Assembly: GCA_947175305.1 (NCBI GenBank)
Contig: CAMWMO010000137.1
Span: forward strand, 1-5,624
Length of the DNA stretch: 5,624 bases
Source: an uncultured Lachnospiraceae bacterium
GTDB lineage: Bacteria > Bacillota > Clostridia > Lachnospirales > Lachnospiraceae
Direction of reading: 5' to 3'
Shown here: one piece after another, positions 1 through 4,850 of the stretch
Position numbering within the stretch: position 1 is the first letter of the stretch
Layout of the letters: each line of letters starts with the position of its first letter
Notes under the pieces: generated by a model
Told to the model about the DNA's origin: nothing
Database searches by the model: none
The model's input: the letters and a program-made list of their open reading frames with translations, nothing else
Translations under genes and position numbers: made by a program

Positions 1-477
1 TGTACTCATATCATCTTCAAAATCTTCATAACTGTTTCTTTCATGATATAAATGGTATCCCTGTTCTGTAGAATATAATGTTATGAAAACAATTCCTACT
101 TCTTTTCTTAATTTCAATATCTTCTTTTCGCAGTCTCTTAATAAATAATCACCCAAATATATTTTTTTACCATTAATTTCTGCTATCTTTGTCCCTTGAT
201 AACTACTGTCGATTGCCAAGTAATTAATGTTTATTGAACCACCCATAGGCTTATATATTGTGGTGTCGCCTACATCCTCAATCTGATCGACTCTTCCTAC
301 CTCTATATTATAATAACCAATAATAACATCTTTTTTATCAGATAATAGCACATAAGTAATGCCCTGGTTTTCATCCAGAGCATTACCATTCCTCAAAAAA
401 TTATCAATAATTATATTTCCACATTCAAAATCTTTGACTAAATTTTCGTATTCTTTCGTATATCTTTCAACATTCAT
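1..477 (-). CDS. GNAT-family acetyltransferase, possible toxin of a TA pair (3' end outside window)
   Basis: My reading gives 159 codons from ATG at 477, open to the window edge, so the C-terminus is missing. It reads as a GCN5-related N-acetyltransferase, which moves an acetyl group from acetyl-CoA to an amine. The N-terminal part holds a DNFLRNGNALDENQG stretch (about 44-59), then strand VLLSDKKDVIIGYYNIE (63-79), core strand INYLAID (84-90) followed by YQG (93-95), the helix LGDYLLRDCEKKI (108-120), strand GIVFITLYSTEQG (128-140), and a LYHER segment whose Tyr144 is a candidate general acid. Between YQG and LGDYLL there are 12 residues (TKIAEINGKKIY) where the canonical (Q/R)xxGx(G/A) loop would be short. 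The start lies 4 bases after the upstream gene's stop with only a weak GAGAAG ribosome site, so translation is probably coupled. GNAT proteins paired with a small upstream gene are often tRNA-acetylating toxins; that role is inference, and a plain acetyltransferase is possible. Confidence 0.8.
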   Translation of the reverse strand, partial: MNVERYTKEYENLVKDFECGNIIIDNFLRNGNALDENQGITYVLLSDKKDVIIGYYNIEVGRVDQIEDVGDTTIYKPMGGSININYLAIDSSYQGTKIAEINGKKIYLGDYLLRDCEKKILKLRKEVGIVFITLYSTEQGYHLYHERNSYEDFEDDMST

Positions 478-481
478 TCTT

Positions 482-655
482 TTACTTCTCTGTTACTGTA
501 CACTTTAAATTCTTGGTTTTCACATCAACATCAAAGGAAAAATTGTGAGAATCCATAAACTCAACCATTTTCCTATTGTCCTCTGTAGCCGGTGTTCTTC
601 CTAATTTGCTTCTTGTAACAAAAGGCATTACAGGCTTTAACGCACATGCATTCAT
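482..655 (-). CDS. 57-residue small protein upstream of GNAT gene, candidate antitoxin
   Basis: The ORF is 57 codons from ATG at 655 to TAA at 482-484. The start is fixed by AAAGGAG at 664-670, 8 bases upstream. The protein begins MNACALKPVMPFVTRSKLGR, continues with an acidic helix-like stretch around TPATEDNRKMVEFMDS (21-36) and ends in an alternating, probably beta segment FDVDVKTKNLKCTVTEK (41-57). I do not recognise a family, and I see no clear ribbon-helix-helix or helix-turn-helix motif as in the usual GNAT-toxin antitoxins. It sits first in a two-gene transcript, 4 bases ahead of the acetyltransferase, behind its own strong promoter. Position, size and coupling fit an antitoxin; this is inference. 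It could instead be a conserved small protein of unrelated function. Confidence 0.65.
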   Translation of the reverse strand: MNACALKPVMPFVTRSKLGRTPATEDNRKMVEFMDSHNFSFDVDVKTKNLKCTVTEK

Positions 656-691
656 TTCAACTTCTCCTTTCTCTTTTATATTTTTATTTAT

Positions 692-720
692 ATTATATCA
701 CCTCACCCCTTCAAATTCAA
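692..720 (-). promoter_or_regulatory. Sigma-A promoter of the small protein/GNAT unit
   Basis: On the minus strand TTGAAT (715-720) is followed after exactly 17 bases by TATAAT (692-697). The -10 box is preceded by TGA, giving the extended TGnTATAAT form. Transcription would start near 685, leaving a leader of about 30 bases with the AAAGGAG ribosome site at 664-670. I see no dyad over the -35 or -10; the inverted repeats upstream at 759-779 and 853-874 are the nearest candidate control sites. Confidence 0.75.
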
Positions 721-758
721 CAACTCGGCAATATAATATCTTTCTTTTATAAAACTTT

Positions 759-779
759 TATGATAGGAAGTTTATCATA
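759..779. repeat. Inverted repeat TATGATA-N7-TATCATA
   Basis: A perfect 7-bp inverted repeat (759-765 and 773-779) with a 7-base spacer lies about 40 bases upstream of the -35 box of the small protein/GNAT promoter. No T-run follows on either strand, so a terminator is unlikely. It could be a protein-binding dyad, but in AT-rich DNA chance is a real alternative. Confidence 0.35.
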
Positions 780-852
780 TGCCCAGCTATAAATCAACTA
801 TTTCTAAATATTATATACAATAGTGATACAATCATTCTCAACTTTCAGTACA

Positions 853-874
853 TTGAACAAAGACAACTGTTCAA
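853..874. repeat. Inverted repeat TTGAACA-N8-TGTTCAA
   Basis: Perfect 7-bp arms at 853-859 and 868-874 are separated by 8 bases. The arms contain more GC than their surroundings, which makes a specific dyad somewhat more credible. It is not followed by a T-run. It may be an operator left from a lost gene or an unrelated chance dyad. Confidence 0.35.
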
Positions 875-915
875 CAAACATTATATGTTCTTAAGCTTAT
901 TTAAAGAATCACCCA

Positions 916-1044
916 TCAACTAAAATACGTCTTACTCCGTTCTCTCTTTACCGCCTCAATTCCCTTATCAAGCAATCTTCTATCCCTGTCCATGTAAGCA
1001 TCCAATGATTTACTATCTTCATTCTTCTCTGCATTTCTGGTCAC
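916..1044 (-). pseudogene. Possible C-terminal gene fragment, unknown family
   Basis: The last 42 codons of a longer open frame read like genuine protein: charged and helix-forming, with SLDAYMDRDRRLLDKGIEAV (about 14-33 of the fragment) and the ending KRERSKTYFS before TGA at 916-918. Upstream of about 1044 the same frame becomes a Ser/Leu/Phe-rich string typical of the reverse of a coding strand. There is no ribosome site or credible start at the transition; the GTG at 1042-1044 only marks where the coding character begins. I do not recognise the family. The simplest reading is the surviving 3' end of a broken gene, with low certainty. Confidence 0.25.
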
Positions 1045-1120
1045 GCTCCGCACATAATGATAAAAACACTTTTTACGAGCATAAACAGGGGAAATGCCAC
1101 TACACAGTTTTTGAGATTGA

Positions 1121-1357
1121 GCGTTATCCAGTAAAAAACAGAAGAGAAAGACTGACAGGAGAAATCGCAGAAACCGATATAAACGTGACACAACACCAGA
1201 GGATTTAGTAGTTGACGCATTTCTTGTCAAATATAAAAGTAGATTTAAAGTATGGCACAAAGATGGTGATGAATCAAATAATTGGTATAAGAATCTTCTG
1301 CCTGTAGCATCAGAGGATCTCTTCACAACTGACAGAGGACTTATTTACATGTCCTAA
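1121..1357 (+). pseudogene. Possible C-terminal gene fragment, frameshifted, unknown family
   Basis: This plus-strand frame is open from just after a TGA at 1118-1120 to TAA at 1355-1357 but holds no usable early start codon. From about 1175 it reads as plausible soluble protein: RYKRDTTPEDLVVDAF, then KYKSRFKVWHKDGDESNNWY, then a C-terminus DLFTTDRGLIYMS. The preceding plus frame (up to a TAG at 1207-1209) contains HYTVFEIERYPVKNRRERLT and also looks protein-like, so a frameshift between about 1118 and 1208 could join the two halves. The family is not recognised. This is the only plus-strand coding signal in the window and it is interpreted as a decayed gene; chance open frame remains possible. 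Confidence 0.25.
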
Positions 1358-1543
1358 CAACATATGCAATTATCACGATGTACAGAATTTCTCCTTTCTC
1401 TACGCTCTACTTGTTCCCTCAGAGGTTCCCTCGTATTTCTCATACTCCAAAAACGCTTTTTCAGACAAAATAAAAAATACTACAAACCGCATATTTTCAG
1501 GGTTCCTAGCATCCTTTAGGGTTGGGCTGTTCAAAACAGTCAA
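1358..1543. other. Non-genic stretch beside the tRNA 3' end
   Basis: No intact gene is supported here. On the minus strand a short frame (1400-1492) ends in SEKAFLEYEKYEG followed by TSEGTSRA and looks like another truncated C-terminus, but it has no ribosome site. Its last part arises from a direct repeat of GTTCCCTC (plus strand 1413-1420 and 1425-1432). A lone AAAGGAG lies on the minus strand just below 1400 with no start codon at usable distance. A small hairpin, CTGTT-CAA-AACAG (1527-1539), follows the tRNA but has no T-run. Confidence 0.4.
1413..1432. repeat. Direct repeat GTTCCCTC, period 12
   Basis: Two perfect 8-bp copies (1413-1420 and 1425-1432) are separated by 4 bases. They lie about 110 bp from the tRNA 3' end, where tyrosine-recombinase arm sites are sometimes found. 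That role is speculation; no integrase is visible. Confidence 0.35.
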
Positions 1544-1615
1544 CAGCTCGTAGGGGAATCGAACCCCTGTTTCCGCCGTGAGAGGGCGGCGTCTTAACCG
1601 CTTGACCAACGAGCC
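1544..1615 (-). tRNA. tRNA-Glu (anticodon CTC)
   Basis: The minus strand folds as a complete 72-nt cloverleaf. The acceptor GGCTCGT pairs with ACGAGCT (first pair G-U), followed by discriminator G. The D arm starts GGTCAAGCGGTTAAGAC. The anticodon stem CCGCC/GGCGG encloses the loop CTCTCAC, giving anticodon CTC for GAG codons. The T arm is AGGGG-TTCGATT-CCCCT. The 3' CCA is not encoded, so it must be added by nucleotidyltransferase. The gene stands alone with its own promoter, and its 3' end faces the AT-rich region with decayed fragments, a common arrangement at integration sites. No second copy of the tRNA 3' end is present in this window. Confidence 0.95.
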
Positions 1616-1665
1616 ATCTGTTTGACACTTGCTTATTCTATTATATTTTCAAACAGATTGCAAGT
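1616..1665. repeat. Two interleaved inverted repeats over the tRNA promoter
   Basis: ATCTGTTTGA (1616-1625) is a perfect inverted partner of TCAAACAGAT (1649-1658). A second pair, ACTTGC (1627-1632) and GCAAGT (1660-1665), is offset in the same order, so the arms run A-B-A'-B' as in a pseudoknot rather than nested. The arms abut the mature tRNA 5' end on one side and cover the -35 box on the other. On the plus strand a run of seven T follows shortly after. Confidence 0.6.
1635..1663 (-). promoter_or_regulatory. Promoter of tRNA-Glu
   Basis: On the minus strand TTGCAA (1658-1663) and TAGAAT (1635-1640) are separated by 17 bases, each a good partial match to the sigma-A consensus. Transcription would begin near 1628 and give a leader of about 12 bases before the mature tRNA 5' end at 1615. 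A TATAAT also lies in the spacer but has no -35 box at proper distance. Confidence 0.65.
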
Positions 1666-1758
1666 CTTTTTTTCATTTTTATAAATAAAAACCAATTTTT
1701 TTTTGATGTATTGATTTTTTTGCCTTATATCCCGACAGCTCTGTACACACGAGTTTAC

Positions 1759-1776
1759 ATAACATTATATTGTTAT
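1759..1776. repeat. Small dyad just after the blaR1 stop
   Basis: ATAACA (1759-1764) and TGTTAT (1771-1776) form a 6-bp inverted repeat around a 6-base loop, two bases past the stop codon. It contains no GC-rich stem and is not followed by T on the minus strand, so it is at best a weak terminator. No better terminator is seen before the tRNA promoter. Confidence 0.3.
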
Positions 1777-1777
1777 C

Positions 1778-3505
1778 TTATGGCGCCTTCGCATTCCACA
1801 CATGTAAATCCGGAAGCCAGACATCCTCTGCTATCTGCAATCCCCCCTCCGGCTGCTCTGCAGCTATCGTCGTCCCATCATACCTGACATTATACATCGG
1901 AATCTGCACACTGCTTCCATCGGCAAAAGTATACTCCACTGTAGCCTGCATCCCGGAAACATTGGACAGCGTCTCGCATTGACCGCCCTCCAGATTAAAA
2001 ATCCAAGTCGCCGCCGTGTCCGGATTCCGATAGACCGCATTGCGGTCGGCATCGCCATTCTCCTTGTCATACGCCGTCTGCGCAAGAATTCCCTCCACAA
2101 ATCCTCTCTCCACATAATCGGTAAACTGGTATTCTCCGCCGATCAGATAGGCCTCCTCAAACTCAGCCTTAGAAGAAATATTGTCCAGATAGCGAAATCC
2201 GCTGCTGATCACCTGATGTTGAACAATTCGTATATCTTCCTTCCAGACTGTCACATGGGGATCGGAGGTCCAGGCATAATACCAGATTTCCGCCCTCCAT
2301 TCCTCCTCTGACTCACCATCGCTCAGCACAAAACGAAACTCGTCCGGCCAGGGACTGGAAAAGCCAAAGGTATATTCTCCATCCTCCTGATCCAACAGAG
2401 GCAGGCTCTTATATGCACGCCATTTATTTTGATACATTTCAACCAACGTATTCCCGTCCCGCTCACAAAAGGCATTGGCATAAGCATGGACAAATCCAAG
2501 GCGAAGCTGTTCCTCTGCTTCTTTTTGCGACCGGTCCGCCGGATTCAGCGCCAAGCCAATGACCAACGCCCCCAAAAGAGCCGCAAGTGACACTACTGTC
2601 ACAATTCTTCTCTTATGCCAGCTTAAGATATTTTGGATACGTCTCCTGACATTCCCTTCCCCAAAGGCAATCGGAGAACTGCCGGCAGCGCTCCCCTCGC
2701 TTGCAAGCTGCAATAAAGCCAAAGAATAAGCCTCTTTTACATCCTCCCCCATTCTTCGCAAAACCGCCTCGTCGCAGGACATCTCCATATCCCGCTCCAT
2801 CAACACAAAAGCAAGCCAGACAAGCGGATTGAACCAGTGCAGGCACACCGCACCCCAGCTTATCAGCTTCACCAGATAATCCTTTCTCGCAATGTGAATC
2901 CGCTCATGTGCCAGCACATACTGCCGTTCCTCCGGCTGAAGATGCGTCGGCAGATAGATCTTCGGACGGATAATGCCGAACACGAAGGGCGTAGAAATCC
3001 CTGCCGCCTCGTAGCAGTCTTCCGAAACGGACACCGCATCTGCAAGGAATTTTCTGAACCGCATCGCTGACCACAGACTATAACCAAGCAGTATAACCAT
3101 CCCTGCAAGCCACACCCATGCACCGGCCAGAACTGTCCGCTCCCATACCGCTTCCGGCTTCCCTGTTCCTGCCTCCGCCGAAGGCGCAAAAGGCAAAGCC
3201 TCAACCGTTCCCGTTTCCTGCGCTGTCTCATCAAAAGTATAGCCCTTCCCATGCCACACCGTTCCGGCTGTCTCCCCGACACCCGCATTCCTCTCCTGTG
3301 ACACCACTGCGGGATCTATCCGCAGCAGACTATAACTGCTGGTAATGGAAAAAGGCACAAGCAATCGAAACAGCACCACGCTCCAGAGCAGATAGGACAG
3401 GATCTTCGCCTGCTTTCTCAACAAAAGCCGAAGCACGATAACTGCCACAATACAGTATCCCGCCGTCAGACTCATATTCAATATTCTTACAAAAACCGCC
3501 GTCAT
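1778..3505 (-). CDS. blaR1: BlaR1-like M56 membrane metalloprotease/sensor
   Basis: The protein has 575 residues, close to classic BlaR1/MecR1 length. In these proteins an outside signal activates a cytoplasmic zinc protease that leads to cleavage of the partner repressor. Probable membrane helices are at about 8-28, 36-54, 127-147 and 302-320. The M56 domain lies between the last two: TPFVFGIIRPKIYLP (172-186), zinc motif HERIH (200-204), HWFNPLVW (223-230) and DMEMSCDEAV (239-248), which should hold the third ligand. After the last helix about 250 residues face outside. They start with a helix resembling NTF2-like folds (EEQLRLGFVHAYANAF, 331-346). I see no SxxK/SxN/KTG set typical of penicillin binding, so the ligand need not be a beta-lactam. 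The ATG at 3505 has GGGGAG 11 bases upstream, and the gene follows blaI after 54 bases, surely in the same transcript. The family call is firm; the signal is unknown. Confidence 0.9.
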   Translation of the reverse strand: MTAVFVRILNMSLTAGYCIVAVIVLRLLLRKQAKILSYLLWSVVLFRLLVPFSITSSYSLLRIDPAVVSQERNAGVGETAGTVWHGKGYTFDETAQETGTVEALPFAPSAEAGTGKPEAVWERTVLAGAWVWLAGMVILLGYSLWSAMRFRKFLADAVSVSEDCYEAAGISTPFVFGIIRPKIYLPTHLQPEERQYVLAHERIHIARKDYLVKLISWGAVCLHWFNPLVWLAFVLMERDMEMSCDEAVLRRMGEDVKEAYSLALLQLASEGSAAGSSPIAFGEGNVRRRIQNILSWHKRRIVTVVSLAALLGALVIGLALNPADRSQKEAEEQLRLGFVHAYANAFCERDGNTLVEMYQNKWRAYKSLPLLDQEDGEYTFGFSSPWPDEFRFVLSDGESEEEWRAEIWYYAWTSDPHVTVWKEDIRIVQHQVISSGFRYLDNISSKAEFEEAYLIGGEYQFTDYVERGFVEGILAQTAYDKENGDADRNAVYRNPDTAATWIFNLEGGQCETLSNVSGMQATVEYTFADGSSVQIPMYNVRYDGTTIAAEQPEGGLQIAEDVWLPDLHVWNAKAP

Positions 3506-3559
3506 ATCCGTATTCTCTCCCCGTCAATTTCCTGTATTTCCTTCAATTTCACAGCTATG

Positions 3560-3925
3560 TCATTTTCCGGTATGTTCATCGATCAGCTTCTTGATCTCCT
3601 CCGCCTGCTTCTTCGTCAGTTTCCGCCCTCCCATAAAGGCAGTCAAAAACCGGGGAATGGAACCGCCGAAAGAATCTTCCACAAACTTTCTGCTCTTATA
3701 GCTGTTAAATTCCTCCTCCGAAATGAGGGACGTCACCACCGCATTCTCATTCTGAAAAATCCCCCTGTCGCACAGCTTCTTCAGAACAGTGTAAGTGGTA
3801 GATTTCTTCCATGCAAATTCTTTTTCACAAAGTTTGACCAATTCCGGCGAAGTAATCGGCTCTCTTTGCCAGATCAGCTTTGCAAAGCGGGCCTCTCCCT
3901 CTGCCAGCTTATATTCCTGCATCAT
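3560..3925 (-). CDS. blaI: BlaI/MecI/CopY-family transcriptional repressor
   Basis: This is a winged-helix repressor of 121 residues. I choose the ATG at 3925 because AAAGGAG (3932-3938) stands 6 bases upstream; a longer in-frame start at 3943 would put this ribosome site inside the gene. The N-terminal half is the DNA-binding domain: EGEARFAKLIWQ, ITSPELVKLCEKEF, then the recognition region KKSTTYTVLKKLCDRGIF, all typical of the family. The C-terminal half (LISEEEFNSY, FVEDSFGG, then a Lys/Glu-rich helix) dimerises. FLTAFM near residues 93-98 lines up by position with the region where BlaI/MecI are cut by the BlaR1 pathway; Ala96-Phe97 is the likely equivalent bond (inference). It heads an operon with the M56 sensor, and two dyads in its promoter indicate self-repression. 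Strongly a BlaI-type regulator, but its target beyond its own operon is not visible. Confidence 0.93.
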   Translation of the reverse strand: MMQEYKLAEGEARFAKLIWQREPITSPELVKLCEKEFAWKKSTTYTVLKKLCDRGIFQNENAVVTSLISEEEFNSYKSRKFVEDSFGGSIPRFLTAFMGGRKLTKKQAEEIKKLIDEHTGK

Positions 3926-3931
3926 TCCACG

Positions 3932-3938
3932 CTCCTTT
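3932..3938 (-). promoter_or_regulatory. Ribosome site that decides the blaI start
   Basis: AAAGGAG on the minus strand ends 6 bases before ATG at 3925 and 9 before a second ATG at 3922. The upstream in-frame ATG at 3943 has only a distant GAGG. Initiation is therefore placed at 3925. Confidence 0.7.
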
Positions 3939-4011
3939 CCCATGATTACAAAATATCCTCTACTCTGAATTCTCTTCTATGTATCAGTCTTCCTTCAACA
4001 AACCGTCCCCA

Positions 4012-4028
4012 GTCTATCTTTAATAGAC
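4012..4028. promoter_or_regulatory. BlaI operator 1 (downstream copy)
   Basis: A 17-bp dyad with arms GTCTAT and ATAGAC around 5 bases. On the minus strand it reads GTCTATTAAAGATAGAC. It lies just after the expected transcription start near 4031, so a bound repressor would block early elongation. It matches the second copy at 15 of 17 positions. Confidence 0.8.
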
Positions 4029-4037
4029 CTGTTGCTC

Positions 4038-4066
4038 AGTCTATCATTAGTAGACCAATCTGTCAA
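4038..4066 (-). promoter_or_regulatory. blaI-blaR1 promoter
   Basis: A perfect TTGACA (4061-4066) lies 17 bases from TAGACT (4038-4043) on the minus strand. The -10 box is a weaker match and is part of operator 2. The expected transcript starts near 4031 and has a leader of about 105 bases before blaI, which includes operator 1. Confidence 0.8.
4039..4055. promoter_or_regulatory. BlaI operator 2 (over the -10 box)
   Basis: The second copy reads GTCTACTAATGATAGAC on the minus strand, with arms GTCTA/TAGAC. It covers the -10 box and most of the spacer of the blaI promoter. The two dyads are 27 bp apart centre to centre, in the same orientation, both followed by TG on the minus strand. This tandem arrangement is typical of BlaI-family control regions. 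Confidence 0.85.
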
Positions 4067-4067
4067 G

Positions 4068-4096
4068 AAAAAAGACAGCGATGATAACCGCTGCCC
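4068..4096 (-). terminator. Intrinsic terminator of the amino acid transporter operon
   Basis: On the minus strand GGCAGCG and CGCTGTC form a 7-bp stem (one G-U pair) around an 8-base loop, followed directly by six T (4068-4073). It begins about 20 bases past the ATPase stop codon. The T-run ends one base before the TTGACA of the blaI promoter, so terminator and next promoter are fused back to back. Confidence 0.85.
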
Positions 4097-4115
4097 TCTG
4101 TCCTTTATATGTCTT

Positions 4116-4850
4116 CTATAATACCTTGCTTAAGAAATCTATGGTTCTTGGCTCCTTAGGATTGTTGAACACCTCCTCCGGCGTTCCCTCCTCCACGATA
4201 TAACCGCCTTCCATGAAGATCACACGGCTGGCCACTTCTCTGGCGAAACCGATCTCGTGGGTGACCACCACCATCGTCATGCCTTCTCTCGCCAGCTCCT
4301 TCATAACAGCCAGCACCTCGCCCACCATCTCCGGATCCAGCGCACTGGTAGGCTCGTCAAAAAGCATGATATCGGGATTCATCTCCAACGCTCTCGCAAT
4401 CGCCACACGCTGCTTCTGCCCGCCGGAAAGCTGGCTGGGAAAGGCCTCCGCCTTGTCCGCAAGGCCCACCCGTTCTAAGAGCTTCAGCGCCTTATCCTTC
4501 GCCTCCTCCTTGGAAAGCAGCTTTAAATGCACCGGCGCAAGAGTCATGTTCTTTATGACCGTCAGATGATTAAAAAGATTAAAATGCTGGAACACCATGC
4601 CGATGTTCTCCCGCACCTTATTGATATCTGTATGCTTGTCTGTCACATCATAGCCGTCTATGATGATCTGACCGGAGGTCACCTTCTCCAGCTGGTTTAA
4701 GCACCGAAGAAGTGTGGATTTTCCGCTGCCGGAAGGCCCGATCAACACCACCACCTCGCCCTCTGTCACCTCCAGACTGATGTCCTTGAGTACCTCCAGA
4801 GAGCCAAAGTTCTTTCTCAGATTTTTGACGGAAATCTTACTATCTGCCAC
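4116..4850 (-). CDS. glnQ: Polar amino acid ABC transporter ATP-binding protein
   Basis: The protein has 244 residues, standard for GlnQ/ArtP/TcyC-type ATPases that drive uptake of glutamine, arginine, cystine or similar amino acids. All ABC motifs are present: Walker [10 protein letters not shown] (38-46), Q-loop in [14 protein letters not shown] (Gln88), signature LSGGQKQR (141-148), Walker B IMLFDEP (161-167), D-loop SALD (169-172) and switch His198 in VVTHEIGFA. The start is GTG at 4850, with a perfect AGGAGG (4858-4863) 7 bases upstream inside the end of the permease gene; the two genes overlap by 11 bases, so translation is coupled. The exact substrate cannot be read from the ATPase. 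The gene ends the operon and is followed by a terminator. Apparently intact. Confidence 0.95.
   Translation of the reverse strand: MADSKISVKNLRKNFGSLEVLKDISLEVTEGEVVVLIGPSGSGKSTLLRCLNQLEKVTSGQIIIDGYDVTDKHTDINKVRENIGMVFQHFNLFNHLTVIKNMTLAPVHLKLLSKEEAKDKALKLLERVGLADKAEAFPSQLSGGQKQRVAIARALEMNPDIMLFDEPTSALDPEMVGEVLAVMKELAREGMTMVVVTHEIGFAREVASRVIFMEGGYIVEEGTPEEVFNNPKEPRTIDFLSKVL

Larger units (their letters stand above)
656..915. other. AT-rich intergenic spacer
   Basis: Apart from the promoter at 692-720 this stretch holds no gene I can support. It is strongly AT-rich and contains two inverted repeats, described separately. The longest peptide of any appeal is a 25-codon minus-strand frame starting MFVEQLSLFNVL near 880, which has no ribosome site and was not called. 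Confidence 0.6.

Noticed and set aside
916..1326. 136-codon minus-strand frame as one intact gene
   Set aside because: It needs a GTG start without ribosome site, and its first two thirds are Ser/Leu/Phe-rich, as expected for the reverse of a coding strand. Only the last 42 codons look real.
1527..1539. CTGTT-CAA-AACAG hairpin as tRNA terminator
   Set aside because: The stem is only five sure pairs and no T-run follows on the minus strand.
1400..1609. 69-codon minus-strand frame
   Set aside because: It begins inside the tRNA-Glu gene; the MVKRLRRRPLTAETGVRFPY start is a familiar translation of a tRNA.
2030..2036. Single TAGAC half-site in blaR1 as a third BlaI operator
   Set aside because: It has no inverted partner at the right spacing and lies inside coding sequence; the similar half-site in the permease near 5012 fails likewise.
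3557..4084. 175-codon plus-strand frame
   Set aside because: It is antisense to blaI and runs through its promoter and operators; no ribosome site or recognisable motif.
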